NCBI RefSeq assembly: GCF_030867095.1
Contig: NC_081828.1
Coordinates: forward strand, 4,904,001 to 4,968,000
Direction: 5' to 3'
DNA from: Alligator mississippiensis
Taxonomy: Eukaryota > Chordata > Crocodylia > Alligatoridae
DNA length: 64,000 bases
The notes under the pieces were generated by a model. That model saw only the letters and a program-made list of their open reading frames with translations, was not told where the DNA came from and searched no databases. The number at the start of each line of letters is the position of its first letter. Position 1 is the stretch's first letter. Below, piece by piece: positions 1 through 10,904 of the stretch. A program made the translations under genes and the position numbers.

Positions 1-2390
1 GGACGGCTTGCGTCTCCTTCCTCAAGGAGCAGGACAGAGGTTTCTGTTCGCCCCTTGTCTATACATGCCCCGCTGCACTAGAGTCCCATACCCAGCATGC
101 CAAGATCCTGCAGCTTTCCTTGTATAATAAGCCCTTCCTCTTCCCCCCAGCACTGCCTTCCTTTGATTGCTGCTACGTATTTACCTGCTGCTACATACTG
201 TTGCACAAACACCCCGGCCCATCCCCACTCCCCCACCTCCCTGACACTCCTGTTGCACTGTGCAGCTGCTCCAGGTTTGACCACTCTTTTGGTCTAAGTA
301 AAAATTCAGAGGAAAAAAAAACATCTCTGATTCTCATGTCTGATAAGGATAAATCTTGTCCTTATGTGTGTACCATGATTGGGCTGTAATTGTGTTCACA
401 TACACACACACACCCTTCCAGAACATAGCTGAGGTTAGGAAAGGTATGGGGAATGAGCGTGCCTGGAAAACCATGGCGTTACAGAGATCTTAGCATTTCA
501 GTGCTGGGTGGTTTGCACAGTTCATAACCTTTCCTGTGAATCAGGTCCGGGGCGGGTAAAGTTTCAGAGCTTCAATGCAATGCTGTATACAGGCTTGAAC
601 AAGCCTACCATTGACTTAGAAAGTGTCGCCGACTTCACAACCCAGCTACGAGCCCTAGCTCAGCCTCTTCGGGGAGTTCGTTTTCCTGGTAATGTTTGCC
701 CTGATATTTATATGCAGATAACCAATCTCCAAACCCAGCTCTCACTGCACCCAGAGGAAGACGAGTCAATATGAGGCATTCTGCACTAAGAAGTGATGGA
801 TTTTTATGTACACAGTAATACAGCTCCTGGATAAAAGCTGTAATTAGGGCCTGCAATTAGGCTGATGCGACTCATCAGTCAACAAATCTTGAATGCGACT
901 CTGAAGTATGCACTTCTGACAGAAGCCTTTAAAATATCCAGAATTACCAGAGGTGAAATGGTGGGTTAGGAAGGTTATTGAAACACAAATACTCCAAAAT
1001 CAAATGAAAATCACCACTGCAAGATGCTGGTCTTTAACAAGAGAACCAGAATAATTAGCCCTTGTTTTGCATCTGTCTGTGCTAAGGACACTTATGCATG
1101 TGATTCTTTTGAAGGGGTGAGCAAAATATGAACCCCAAAAGACCCATTTAAATGCTGCATGGTCATTTAGTATGGTCATTTAGTACTAAATTCTTCTGCG
1201 GTCAATGGGAGATACTTTTTTTTTGGGGAGTCAGAACAGGATGGGTCCCAGAGTAAGGGCTGCCAGCGTTAGCTTTTTATGAACAGCCCCATGAAATCCT
1301 TGCAACAGCACTGGAATCAGGGCTAGAAATAAGGTGGAAGAAGTTGCTTTTGGATCCTGCTCTCATTCCAGGAAATGGGGGTTTTGCTATTGAATTCAGG
1401 GCCAGAACAAGGTTAGCCCTTTCTAGAATCAGATCTATCCAGCCTGAACCAGTCTGCCCACCAAGGGCCACTACAATGAAGGTTTAGATATCACACACAC
1501 TCCTATTGTAAATGCTTGGACTTGTTTGGGGTTTTTATTGACTCTGAAGTCAATTGAAAGTGCTCAGCAGCAACCAGAATTGGTCCCCTTTTAACAAATA
1601 CATTGGACTGATACATAGAGAGGCAAGATATTGCTAAGGGAAAATCTGCTATTATTTCTGCTGCAGCTTGCAAATGGCAAAGATGCTCTTTTTTGCTCTC
1701 AGGAGTTTTCATTTGCATGGCTTTTCCCTTTTTCAAAGTCCAAGGGACTCTAGTCCTTCTGTGAGGTCTGTCTAATGCCTAGACATGGTTCCTGTCACTG
1801 TAGTGATACACAGCAAAAGCTCAGCACCTCCTTTCAGATTTGGCCCTACATCTAACAGTGACCTGAGTCTCCTGGGTCCTTGTATTCAGCTGCCTTCTAC
1901 AGCAGGCAAACATGCCATATAATACCTCTCATGAAGCACAGGTGCTGGAAGTGGATTGTCTCAATGAGCATGTCTCTGGAAATGCTGTAGAAGATGGATG
2001 GGACAGATAGTCACATAAACTATATGCAGACTACAAAAACCAACTCCTGCCCTGCAGTGGGGAATGCCACTTGTGGAGGGGACCTGCCCTGAGCATCAGC
2101 TACCTGCCAGTCCTGGAAATGGGGGCTTACAGGAGGGGAGAACTGGGTATGCATGAAGTTGGGTCCCAGGAAGGATGGACAAAGCTCTAGTGAACACATC
2201 ATGCTTCAGGGCTAGGACCCAGCTCGTTACTGAAGACAGGGTCTTTAACCACGTGGCCAGAGGAGCTCAGAAGCAGGGAAGAGGTGAATCCATTATGTGC
2301 GGACATATGTTTTAAATGATGAAGGTTTTCTTTTTTTCCTTGGTGTGGTAGATTTGGCAGGAGCCTTTATTATGAGAATTGTCTTGTCCG
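1..2390. other. non-repetitive non-coding stretch
   Basis: I see no gene and no recognisable transposon here. The first 300 bases are C/T-rich and a short CA run lies near 400-415. Short open frames occur on both strands but overlap each other, lack splice context and match no family I recognise, so they are not called. Confidence 0.5.
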
Positions 2391-2620
2391 TGTAGTCCAT
2401 TGCCCTTGTAAGGCAAGAAGGATCGCTCACATGGTGCGGAGGTGTGCTTTTTTTGGTCGGGCGTCATGTAAACATTAATAAAGCAGCAGCATTAAAGAAA
2501 AATGAATCCGCTAAGATCCCTTTTTTCTTTCCCGGCCGGTTGTTACGTTTGGCCCGGCGCTTTACATTCTGCTCGCAAATTGGTTGGCTTCTAGCAATGC
2601 TTTTTGGGATTCCACAGCTA
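2391..2620. other. candidate conserved non-coding block
   Basis: This is single-copy sequence with homeodomain-like ATTAAT cores (around 2474), a pyrimidine run and CpG-containing words such as CCCGGCCGG, which are unusual in this AT-leaning neighbourhood. It looks like the constrained non-coding elements seen in vertebrate gene deserts. That reading rests on composition alone; an alignment would be needed to confirm it. Confidence 0.2.
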
Positions 2621-2963
2621 TCTCCAACTGAGGGAAAACATCTATGGATGTTTTTGGATGATTGGGGAAATACATATTTCTCCTTATTTTCAAAACCCCA
2701 GTCACAGGCTTTTGAAACCAGCCCCAGATGTCAGCATCAGGACGTGCTCGAGGGGGTACCCCGTATTCCTCTTGCTCTCGGGGCGAATTTTGAGTGCACG
2801 AGGAATCCCTATATCCCTGAAATCACGAGGTGTCTTACAGGCAACCAGCTACAAGAAATACATACGTGCACACTTCATGAAGGCATCTTCACATTATTTG
2901 CTCACGGCTTGGTCTTTGTGGCCACGCGGGTCTCTGTACATTGCATTGATTAGTCGTATAGAC

Positions 2964-3333
2964 CAGGGTCTGCAAGCCGGATCTGGCAGGTGGACCTGGT
3001 TGGGTGCGTGGGACAGGCACGGCAAGGCCTGATCTGGCCACGTGGAGAGGGGTGGGGAGGAGCCAGACCCCCGACCCAGCTGCATGGGGTTGCAGGGATG
3101 TGGCCTTGGCCTCAGTCCAGCAGCATGGGAAAAGGGTTAGGGTTAGTCTAACTGTGTTGGGGAAGAGCTGTTAGGGTTAGCTCTCCCCAGCACAGTGGGT
3201 GGGTCTTGTAGATTTGGAGGATTGGCAGTATCCACTGCTGCCATATTTCCCCACCTATGGGCAGCCCCATTAGGCAAGCCTCATGGCTCTGTGGGTCGGG
3301 TTTGGCCCATGGGTTAGTGGTTGTGCATCCCTG
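2964..3333. mobile_element. hAT-type MITE with 8-bp target duplication
   Basis: This is a 370-bp non-autonomous element. Its left end begins CAGGGTCTGCAAGCC and the complement of its right end begins CAGGGATGCACAACC. It is flanked by GTATAGAC (2956-2963) and ATATAGAC (3334-3341), a 7/8 match of the length expected for hAT target duplications. The 'ggcccatgggtt' text near the right end is typical of sauropsid hAT MITEs. There is no transposase. The interior holds two TTAGGG-like words near 3134-3150, too few to be a telomeric array. Confidence 0.7.
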
Positions 3334-3341
3334 ATATAGAC

Positions 3342-4249
3342 CAAGATATCCTTCATTCCAGTTGGGTTGGCTAGGAGTTGAGGACGCGGGGCACCTCCCA
3401 GGCCTGGACACCCAGCATCCTTTGCTGAACAGTGAGTCCTGACTGGGTGCAGAGCAAGTCTTTGATCATTTCAGCTGTTAACACAACACGGCTCACTTCT
3501 CTGCAGTGTAGTTCTTTATGCCTGTACAATGCAAGAGCAAAATGTAATGTTACCACTCCGGTTTGGCGCATAAATTGACTACAAAAGGCCCTGAAGTGTA
3601 GTGCACACAGCAGAGTCTTGCAATACTTTTCACGGTGAACAATAGATCAAGTTGAGTCGTGGGAGTGTGAAGAAGCATCTGAAGGTTGCCTCTCAAGCCA
3701 TGGAGCTTTGTCTGCAGCTCAAGGTTAGTTTATGTTAAAGAGCCTGACGTTATTATAGAATCAATGGCAAAAAGAAACTCAGGCTGCCTGGCTATTTTTG
3801 TGAGGAGGAGCTGTTTGTACAAGGCCCTTGGGATCAGGCTTGGAAAACTCAACATGCCGATGACCTGTATTATGGTCCCATCGGAGTTCAATGTCCTTTT
3901 GTCTTCTACAGGAATAGAATTGGATCCTAAAGGAGGCCAATACGGAAGAAGAGAAGATAATAGTGCTCCAAGACCTGATTTCTCTCTGTTGCTTCATACA
4001 TTTTCCTTCCAAGCACATTAAATCACATTATGGCAAGAGAAGCTCGGAGCAAAACACAAAGGGAAATTTGAGAGCTAAATGCTTTTGTTTCTTGCATGTG
4101 CTGAACTCTAGAAGACGCCTGTGCTGGATGTGACTGCAGCTCATGTCGATGTACTTGAGTCAGCTTGGGTACCAATAGCAACGGCGCCACAGCAGCGCCG
4201 AGTTCAGTGTAGGTGGCAAACCTTGCCTGGGACCCGCACTGAGCTCCAT
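3342..4249. other. non-repetitive non-coding stretch
   Basis: I see no gene or clear repeat. The longest forward open frame (3686-4021) has no recognisable domain and is mirrored by an open frame on the other strand. Confidence 0.4.
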
Positions 4250-4720
4250 GTCTGCTATGGCCACATGGTACTCACTCTGGTTACAAGCAGAAGTCACATT
4301 TGTCCTGGGAAAGACCATTTTATCCCATGAATCTTTTTGGGGGGTTTGCCCTGGGGCAAGGGACATAGACATCTGAATGACTGCATTTTGTCCTGGGGCA
4401 AAATGGTTTCTCCCAGGAGAAAGTACAGCCATTTAGATGTCCATATTCTTGGTCCCAGGAGAAACCCTCCAAAAGGTTAATGGGATAAGAAGTGCTATCC
4501 CAGGACATTGCAATGTGCATCTGAACAGTTGTCCTGGGACTGACCCATTGAAGCAATGGCAGAAAAGTGGCAGTGAATTCAGCCGCTCACTAAACCCTGA
4601 TTAGAAGGGTGATGTGTGCACATGCCAATCCCAGGACATTTCTGTTCTGGGGCAAAGGCACAACTTATCCCAGGACAAACACAATGTCTTTTCCTAGCTT
4701 CCCTGAGCTAGTTCAGAGCT
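4250..4720. repeat. cluster of inverted TCCTGGGACA motifs (probable MITE)
   Basis: A short motif of the form TTGTCCTGGGACAA, itself nearly palindromic, recurs about nine times in alternating orientation, for example near 4304, 4390, 4413, 4450, 4498, 4531, 4630, 4650 and 4668. The segment can fold into several stem-loops. I infer a hairpin-rich non-autonomous DNA element. No clean termini or target duplication were found, so the limits are approximate. Confidence 0.5.
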
Positions 4721-4799
4721 GGCTCTGGGATGTCCACAGGAGCTGTGGCCACATATTTTCAGGGTAGACCTTTGGAAGTGATCTGTAGGTTAGCCCAGT

Positions 4800-4965
4800 T
4801 GGGAGTGGGGCCACTGACCACTGGCTTGGGCTCAGAGGATCTGGGCTATATGGGCCAGTCACTTTGTCCCTCTGTACATCTGTAAAATGGGGACTGTGAT
4901 CCCAAGATCCTTGGTGAGGTGCTTTGAGAGCTGGGGATGCAGAAGCACTTTACAAGCTCAGTATA
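4800..4965 (+). repeat. MIR-like SINE, sense
   Basis: The text contains the MIR signature 'catctgtaaaatggg' preceded by a 'gtcactttgtccctctgta' region. It is followed by a 'gtgctttgagagctggggat' tail of the kind found in sauropsid MIR copies. This is an old, diverged copy. Confidence 0.65.
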
Positions 4966-5240
4966 ATGACCTACCTGTCTCCTGGAGTGACAACCAAAGT
5001 GAAAACCCAGCCCTGTTCTCAGGGGAGCTAGTGCCAAGATGCCCGCTGACTTCAACAAGAGCAGCATCAGGCCTTCCAGGTCCAGCACCATCTCAATGCA
5101 AACACAGCTTCCCCCAGGGGAGCAAAAAGCAATCTGCTCACCAGAGGCCTATATGGCTGCAACGCAGGTTGGAGGTGTTCAGTGCCTGGCAGGATTGGAC
5201 CTGATAGAAATTAAGCTCTTCTGGGCAGGATCTATACATA
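4966..5240. other. non-repetitive non-coding stretch
   Basis: No gene or recognised repeat is seen between the MIR and the mariner-type element. Confidence 0.4.
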
Positions 5241-5242
5241 TA

Positions 5243-5648
5243 CAGTGTCTTCATAAAGTCCTTGTGCACTTTTAAACTTGAATAACTTAGGTTGTAGGTA
5301 TGATAGAAACAATCTGTGAACACCATTTAAAAGCAAATTTATTAAAGTTTTAGGACAACTAGAGTACACAATGCTAGACTTCATAAGTCATAACAAATTT
5401 ATTCTTATTTTAGATCCTTTGACAAACGAAAAATGGCTTCTGTAGATGAGAAGGTAAACTGTGTCCTATGGCTAGCAAAATTGAAGTCCATATCAGCAGA
5501 AAATGGTGATTATGTTGAAGCCTCTCGTTGTGTACTCTAGTTGTCCTAAAACTTTAGCTTTTAAATGGCATTTACAGATTGTTTCTATCATACCTACAAC
5601 CTAAGTTATTAAAGTTTAAAAGTGCATATGAACTTTAGGAAGACCCTG
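5243..5648 (+). mobile_element. mariner/IS630-type MITE with long terminal inverted repeats
   Basis: This is a 406-bp element with imperfect inverted repeats of about 130 bp. The left end reads CAGTGTCTTCATAAAGTCC and the complement of the right end reads CAGGGTCTTCCTAAAGTTC. It is flanked by TA on both sides (5241-5242 and 5649-5650), the target duplication of Tc1/mariner elements. Between the repeats lies only the beginning of a transposase frame. It therefore looks like an internal-deletion derivative of an autonomous element that kept both ends and the start codon. Confidence 0.8.
5433..5540 (+). pseudogene. transposase N-terminal remnant (DUF4817-like helix-turn-helix)
   Basis: A 35-codon frame starts at an ATG just inside the left repeat and runs into the right repeat, where it stops. 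Its first residues include the stretch CVLWLAKLKS. This resembles the first helix of the DUF4817 helix-turn-helix domain found at the start of many mariner/IS630-like transposases (pattern CVLxxAxxxS). The catalytic DDD/DDE region is absent, so it cannot act as a transposase. The domain call is from memory of the motif, not a search. Confidence 0.55.
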
Positions 5649-5650
5649 TA

Positions 5651-5780
5651 CGCATAAAATCTATATCTATATTAAAGTTTAAAAGTGCACAAGGACTTTA
5701 TGAAGACCCTGAATGCATAAAATCTATATCTATATCTATATTAAAGTTTAGAAGTGCACAAGGACTTTATGAAGACCCTG
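5651..5780 (+). repeat. two tandem copies of the mariner MITE terminus
   Basis: Immediately after the MITE two units of about 65 bp (5651-5714 and 5715-5780) repeat a spacer of type GCATAAAATCTATATC followed by the outermost ~43 bp of the terminal inverted repeat, ending AAGACCCTG. These copies match the element's left terminus more closely than the adjacent right terminus. Both spacers already contain CTATAT words that grade into the following microsatellite. Confidence 0.8.
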
Positions 5781-5831
<51 letters not shown>

Positions 5832-5896
5832 ACACACATATAATATCTATATCTATACATATCTAGATATAGATATAGATATTTTTGTACATAGAT

Positions 5897-5950
<54 letters not shown>

Positions 5951-5955
5951 GATAT
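5781..5955 (+). repeat. TATC microsatellite, two runs
   Basis: Two (TATC)n runs of roughly 12 units each (about 5781-5830 and 5898-5950) are separated by an AT-rich spacer containing the inverted words TATCTATATC and GATATAGATA. The first run starts directly at the end of the transposon-derived unit, so the TA target site may have been its seed. Confidence 0.9.
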
Positions 5956-7030
5956 AAAATTTATGTATAAAAATCTGTAAAGACTTCCAGCACTGTATAA
6001 AACAACACTGGAATGTGCAACTGGGGGTTACAAATAGTCTTGGCAAGAAATGAGCTGCACTGCAAATATGGCCCAGTTGTAATTCTCATGTGCTAACGGT
6101 GGCTTTTTGTCATCTGCCCACGGGACGGTGGGCTCCATGTATCCGGCCACTGGCTGTGGCATTGTTTTGCACAAGCCGTTTCTATTCCACCCCCTTGTTG
6201 CTCACACATGGTGTTGTGAAACCACGGAGCGATATGAAACCTGTCGAGGTGAGATTAAATTTGACCCAGATGAAAATAGCGTGTTGTTTCGGCAAATCCC
6301 TTCATAGGTTTATGGATCCCAAGTACTCCGCAGAGTGTCACAAATCCACAGCTGACCCCGTTGCCTGGCTTTTGCATTTGGAGCTGGGAAAGAGCTGAAA
6401 GAGGTTAAAAAACACATGTCTGCTGAAAACTCCCAACTGGCCCCAGGAAGGGAATTCTCGAGGGCACAAGTTATTTCAATAAAGGTCAGCCGTTATTGAC
6501 ACTCAGTAAATCAGTCAGATTGGGATGTCCCAAGAAAGGAAGGCCGTAAGGATGGCTTGGGAAGCTCTGGGGAGGTCCAAGGGCAAGCTTCCTATCAAGG
6601 TAGCTTGCTAAATCCACTCACTTTTTGTCCGGCCAAGTTTTTAGGGGAAACCCAGCATCACGCAGAGCTCCGCAGGATTCCTGCAGATCAGAAGTGACTC
6701 TCTGGGACTGCTGTCTTCCTCCTAAATATCCAGCTCATTCCTCATTTCTGAGATGCATCAGATATGGCAAAGGGGGCAGTGCAGTTTTTGGCAGTGGGAA
6801 CCTGGTTCACTTATTCAGGGCTGGTGTAAAGTCTTGACGGAGCTTCTCCATTCAGCCCTATCCCACCTCCTCATTTTCCCTCTGCCCAGATTGCAGGTAA
6901 ATGGAGTATTTTATCGGTTGCTGTGGTCCCCCAGCTTTACCTGTGGCTGCTTTGAGTGTTATGTCTTGTGTTGTGTCAGGGTTGACGGTCGTTTTGCTAA
7001 GAGATTAATTAGACCACGCATTTGTACAGG
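5956..7030. other. non-repetitive non-coding stretch
   Basis: No gene is supported. The forward open frame at 6090-6398 has no recognisable domain or splice signals. Positions 6060-6320 look single-copy and could be constrained, but nothing in the sequence alone proves it. Confidence 0.4.
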
Positions 7031-7034
7031 AAGG

Positions 7035-7120
7035 TTTGGCTAGGGAGGATCCTGCCTCAGGCAGGCGGTTGGACTAGATGACCTCTGGAGGTCCCTTCCG
7101 GCCTGGCTTCTCTAGGATTT
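7035..7120 (+). mobile_element. CR1 LINE 3' end fragment, sense
   Basis: This contains the CR1 3'-UTR block: 'gatcctgcctcaggcag', then 'ggttggactagatgacct', then 'aggtcccttccggcc'. The 5' side is truncated, as usual for CR1 insertions. Confidence 0.85.
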
Positions 7121-7254
7121 CAATCATTTTAATTATGCACAGACATTGGGGTGAGGTAAGTAGGAACTGACTGGGCACACATTAGGCTTTGAGATACCTT
7201 CCTCCCCACACATTGTATAGGGAGCTCTGGGCTGTGGATTTGGCCCACGTGCCT

Positions 7255-7335
7255 AAAGCTCTAGCATTGGAAGGGCCTCCAGGGTCCTCTAGTCCAACCC
7301 CATGCACTAATGTAGGATGCACTGTTCCTGTCCTA
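7255..7335 (-). mobile_element. CR1 LINE 3' end fragment, antisense
   Basis: The text 'ggaagggcctccagggtcct' followed by 'ctagtccaaccccatgcact' is the complement of the CR1 3'-UTR block. It lies only about 140 bp from the sense copy at 7035-7120, so the two form an inverted pair. Confidence 0.7.
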
Positions 7336-7379
7336 TCCCAGTGTTAGGCTTTGCAAAGTGCCTAAATCTCTTTCTGGAT

Positions 7380-7480
7380 CTAGCCCTAAGTGAATTGCCC
7401 CAAATCATCTAGGAGGTCTGCGGAGGGCAGGGAATAGAAACCTCATGTCCTGGAGCCCAGGTGGCAGCCTGATCATTAGC
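7380..7480 (-). repeat. possible MIR-like fragment, antisense
   Basis: 'gaattgccccaaatcat' followed by 'gcagggaatagaaacct' and 'tcctggagcccag' resembles the complement of the MIR core and 5' part. It is diverged and the limits are uncertain. Confidence 0.35.
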
Positions 7481-8195
7481 CACACTTCTCCTGGGAACGA
7501 GGATGAACGCATTGCCCAGCCAAGCTGGTGCTCAGCCTTGAGAAGAGGGGGCCAGATTTTGAGCTGGTATGAACTGATCTGGCTCCACTGCCTTCAGGCG
7601 AACGGCGGCAATGGTCGACACCGGCTAGGAGTCTGGAAGTGCCAGATTCATGCCGGGGTCTAAGCAAAGATGTCTGTCTTTAGGACTCACAATCTGGCAC
7701 CAGCTCAGACTCTCCTGGGAGTGGTAAAGCCCTTATGGTTGGCGACCAATCCCAGATCTGCATGCCATTTTCATCCTTTTCCCTGGGGCAATTAAAATGA
7801 ACCATGCCTTATTTCCAAACATCAGCCTCCGAAGAACCCCCAGGGCTGAAGGACAGGGGTGAAGGTACATGGCCTAGACTCAGGTGACCGTACTGTGCTG
7901 CATTAGACCCATCAAATCCAGCCCTCTGCCTGCCTTCGGCAATGGTAGCTCCTAGCATAGCTGTGCCCATTTAGCCCTCTAGAAAGGCTATGGATTAATT
8001 AATTAAACCAGTGTAGCCTCACTTCCGAACCCAGGTCTCCTAGCCTAATTGTTTTGAGTAGTGTGCAGTAGTTTCTATGGAAGCTTTTGGTGAAGAAATG
8101 TGGCAAGATATGTGGCCTAGATATAAAGAGATCGTGACAATGCAAGGTAAGCAGGGCAAGTCTAATCAATTAAGTTTGAATGATTACCACTGGGA
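7481..8195. other. non-repetitive non-coding stretch
   Basis: I see no gene and no clear repeat. Confidence 0.4.
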
Positions 8196-8850
8196 TTAGT
8201 TAGACCCTGAGAAGAGAAGTTTGAGCAGGGATCTGATAACTGTCTTCAAGCACATGATGTTGTTATACCAAGGATAGTGATAGGCTAATTTTTTTGGGAC
8301 AAGACAAAGTAATGGTATTAAATTGCAACACGGGCAATTGGGGTTGGACCTAATGTTGTTATATGAAGGATAGTGATAGGCTAGTTTTTTTGGGACAGGA
8401 CAAAGTAATGGTATTAAATTGCAACATGGGCAATTGGGGTTGGACCTGATGTTGTTAGACCAAGGATAGTGATAGGCTAGTTTTTTTGGGACAGGACAGA
8501 GTAATGGTATTAAATTGCAACAAGGGCAATTGGGGTTGGACCTGATGTTGTTAGACCAAGGATAGTGATAGGCTATTTTTTTTTGGGACAGGACAGAGTA
8601 ATGATCTTAAATTGCAATGAGGAAGATTGAGGTTGGATATTAGGAAGGACCCTGTGAGCATGCTTAAGTATTGAAGCAGATTTCTAGAGAGGTTGTGAAA
8701 TCTCCATCGCAGGAAGTTTCTAAAAACTAGTTGGACAAACCCTTGGGAGGGATGGTTTAGATCCTGCCTCGAGCAGGGGGTTGGGCTCGACGGCCTCCTG
8801 CAGTCCCTTCCAACTGGATTTTTCTACGATTCTAACATTATTAATGCCGT
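8196..8850 (+). mobile_element. CR1 LINE fragment, end of ORF2 and 3'-UTR, with internal duplications
   Basis: The piece runs from an ORF2 3' region ('gatctgataactgtcttcaa') through 'gaggttggatattaggaag' and 'ggttgtgaaatctccatcgc' to the CR1 3' end ('cagggggttgggctcgac', 'cagtcccttccaactgg', 'ctacgattcta'). The reading frame is decayed. A 96-bp segment within it has been amplified to four tandem copies, listed separately. Confidence 0.85.
8256..8640 (+). repeat. 96-bp tandem repeat inside CR1, four copies
   Basis: Units start at 8256, 8352, 8448 and 8544, each beginning (G/A)ATGTTGTTA and containing AGTGATAGGCTA, a T-run, and TTAAATTGCAA. Copies 1-3 are very similar; copy 4 diverges at its 3' end where it rejoins normal CR1 sequence. 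The period is a multiple of three, but CR1 frames here are already broken. Tandem duplication after insertion is the simplest reading. Confidence 0.9.
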
Positions 8851-9389
8851 GTTTCTGATTCTAGTAACATAAAAAGCAACCCTTCTATCTCCATATGAAG
8901 CAAGGAGCTGCCACGTGGCTCTCTTCTAAAGACAGGCATGCCTTAATAAGAAATAATTTACATTTCTGCCTTCCCTTGCTCTTAAAGCTCTCCAGGTGCT
9001 TTACCAGCACTCACTTCTATGATCCCTACACAAACCATCCCATGCTCATCTAACCTGCTGTTTCATAGGAGATTATAATATTGAGTGTGAAAGCAGAGGC
9101 TCCTGACTGTCTCATGTCAATAGCCGGATTCAGGTATCATTGCTCAGGTCTGGATATGTTATCACAGAGGATGGGGGCACAAAGAGATGAAGGATGTGTC
9201 TACACCGGGATGGCACCCACAAACTCACCTGGTGAGGCTGTTCCACGGTGTCTCTCCAGGAGACCTCAACCACACATGAGCATGAGAGCAAGCTCTGGGT
9301 CAACTCCAAATTGGCCTGTTTCCAACCTGGGAGCAGGCTTAGAGATACCCAGCCAGGACCCTCTCCTGCCTGACTTGTCCAACTTCATG
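8851..9389. other. non-repetitive non-coding stretch
   Basis: I see no gene or clear repeat. Confidence 0.4.
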
Positions 9390-9475
9390 CAGAAGGTCAT
9401 GGTGGAGCAGGGCTTCAAACCCTGGTCTCTTAGGTCTGAGACTGGCATCCAAACTGCTTTCCTTCTTTGAACACA
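9390..9475 (-). repeat. possible MIR-like fragment, antisense
   Basis: 'aaggtcatggtggagcaggg' followed by 'cttcaaaccctggtctct' resembles the complement of the MIR 5' half (the 'acagagctgggattcgaacc' region). It is a short, old copy. Confidence 0.4.
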
Positions 9476-9869
9476 GGGTTAAAGCTATGCTGGAGCCCTT
9501 CCTGTGTATTTTCCTAAGCTCTATGGAGCATAGGAAGGTTATGAATCTTATTATTGGCCTTATAGAAAGCAAAAAGGAAATGAAAACCGTATGGGAGGCT
9601 CTTTTGTGTGCACATGGCATGGGCACGTAAGGCCAGGAAAGCTTGCCAAACTCCTATAGTTTTTTTTCCAAACCAAACCTCCTGCTTTCCCCAATGTCCT
9701 TTTAAAATCTATACTAGAAATTTATTTTTCCGCCATAGTACCATTGTCTGCCAGTGCCAGGGAGGTTTTCTAGGGCGGCTAAGTGCAGAAGTTCTTCTCA
9801 CTCATCTTAACAGCATAGTTTCTTCATACTGTCCTGGGCAGGGTTGGGCAATTTGAAAAGGCACCATGT

Positions 9870-10040
9870 TAAAGCACTGGCCTGATTGAATCCCAAATCC
9901 TCACTCTGACTCTGAGCTGCTGTGTGACTTTGGGCACATCCCTTCCTCTGTGCCTCAGTCTTCCCATCTGTAAAATGGGATTTTTTTTCAAAGCGCTCTG
10001 AGCTCTGCAGGTGAAAAGGAGGAAGAGCTAAGTGTGTGAA
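9870..10040 (+). repeat. MIR-like SINE, sense
   Basis: The core 'gtgtgactttgggcacatcc' followed by 'ctctgtgcctcagtcttccc' and 'atctgtaaaatggga' is diagnostic of MIR. It continues into 'aaagcgctctgagctctg', the sauropsid-type tail. This is one of the better preserved copies in the window. Confidence 0.8.
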
Positions 10041-10904
10041 GACATGCTCAGGTCTCAATGGAGCTTAGGGCCTTTGGATTAGAAGCATGAGTTATAACTG
10101 CCCATGTGTTTTAGTTGAAAGCCTTCATAGATACATGAGCCTCTATGTGGTCAGACACTAGAGTGGGGGCAGAGGACCACGGTGAGGAAACCTGGGTTTG
10201 TTTGCATTGCTGTTAGGTCTGAAGTCTCGTTTGGCAAGGGGCTGCCGAGTGCCACCGACTCCCATTGACTTGAGTGGAAGCAGAAGGTGTGCAGCGTTGG
10301 CTGGGATGAGGCCTAAGGCAACCTCAGTCCTCACCCATGCCCCTGTCCCACAATCAATCACTGCAATGTAGTCGTACTTACTGACATGGCAACTCTGTAA
10401 TAGCAGATCTCAAAGCAGATTTGCAGCCGTGGGTAAGCACTCAGCAACGTCCGTCCGAGAGACGTATTGGCATTGCCTATTTTATGGAGAGATGAATTGA
10501 TATTCGGATACTTTACTGGTCCAGCAGCTTTGGAAACAGGCTGTGGGTATACAAAACTGCACGTGGACATTATAGGAGGGGTCATTTGGGGAATCTGGGT
10601 CCTGTTGCTCTTGGTGCTGTACAGATAGTGCCTGCCCCAAAGAGCTCGCAGTGAGCATGAGGACAGTGTTGGAACGGCAGCAGGCACAAGGGGAGGACAT
10701 GCCTTACCCAAGACCACACACAAGGTTTAAAAATAGATCCCTTCCAGCTCAGTGCCCTTGGGTTGTGTTCAGGGGTTGGTGAGAGATACGGCTTACCTCC
10801 AAGGGGCAACATTGTGAACAGTGATATGGACTCTACACTTCCTCATGGGCATAGAAAGGCTTGGTCCATGTGCAAGGGGAATGTCATCTTTTAGTCTTTC
10901 TCTG
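10041..10904. other. non-repetitive non-coding stretch
   Basis: No gene is supported. The antisense open frames near 10360-10810 overlap in different frames and show no domain. Confidence 0.4.

Noticed and set aside
2444-2953. 169-codon forward open frame
   Set aside because: It has no recognisable domain, overlaps another long frame in a different phase, has no splice or promoter context, and lies in what looks like non-coding sequence.
3134-3190. Interstitial telomere repeat
   Set aside because: Only a few TTAGGG words are present, and they lie inside a hAT MITE.
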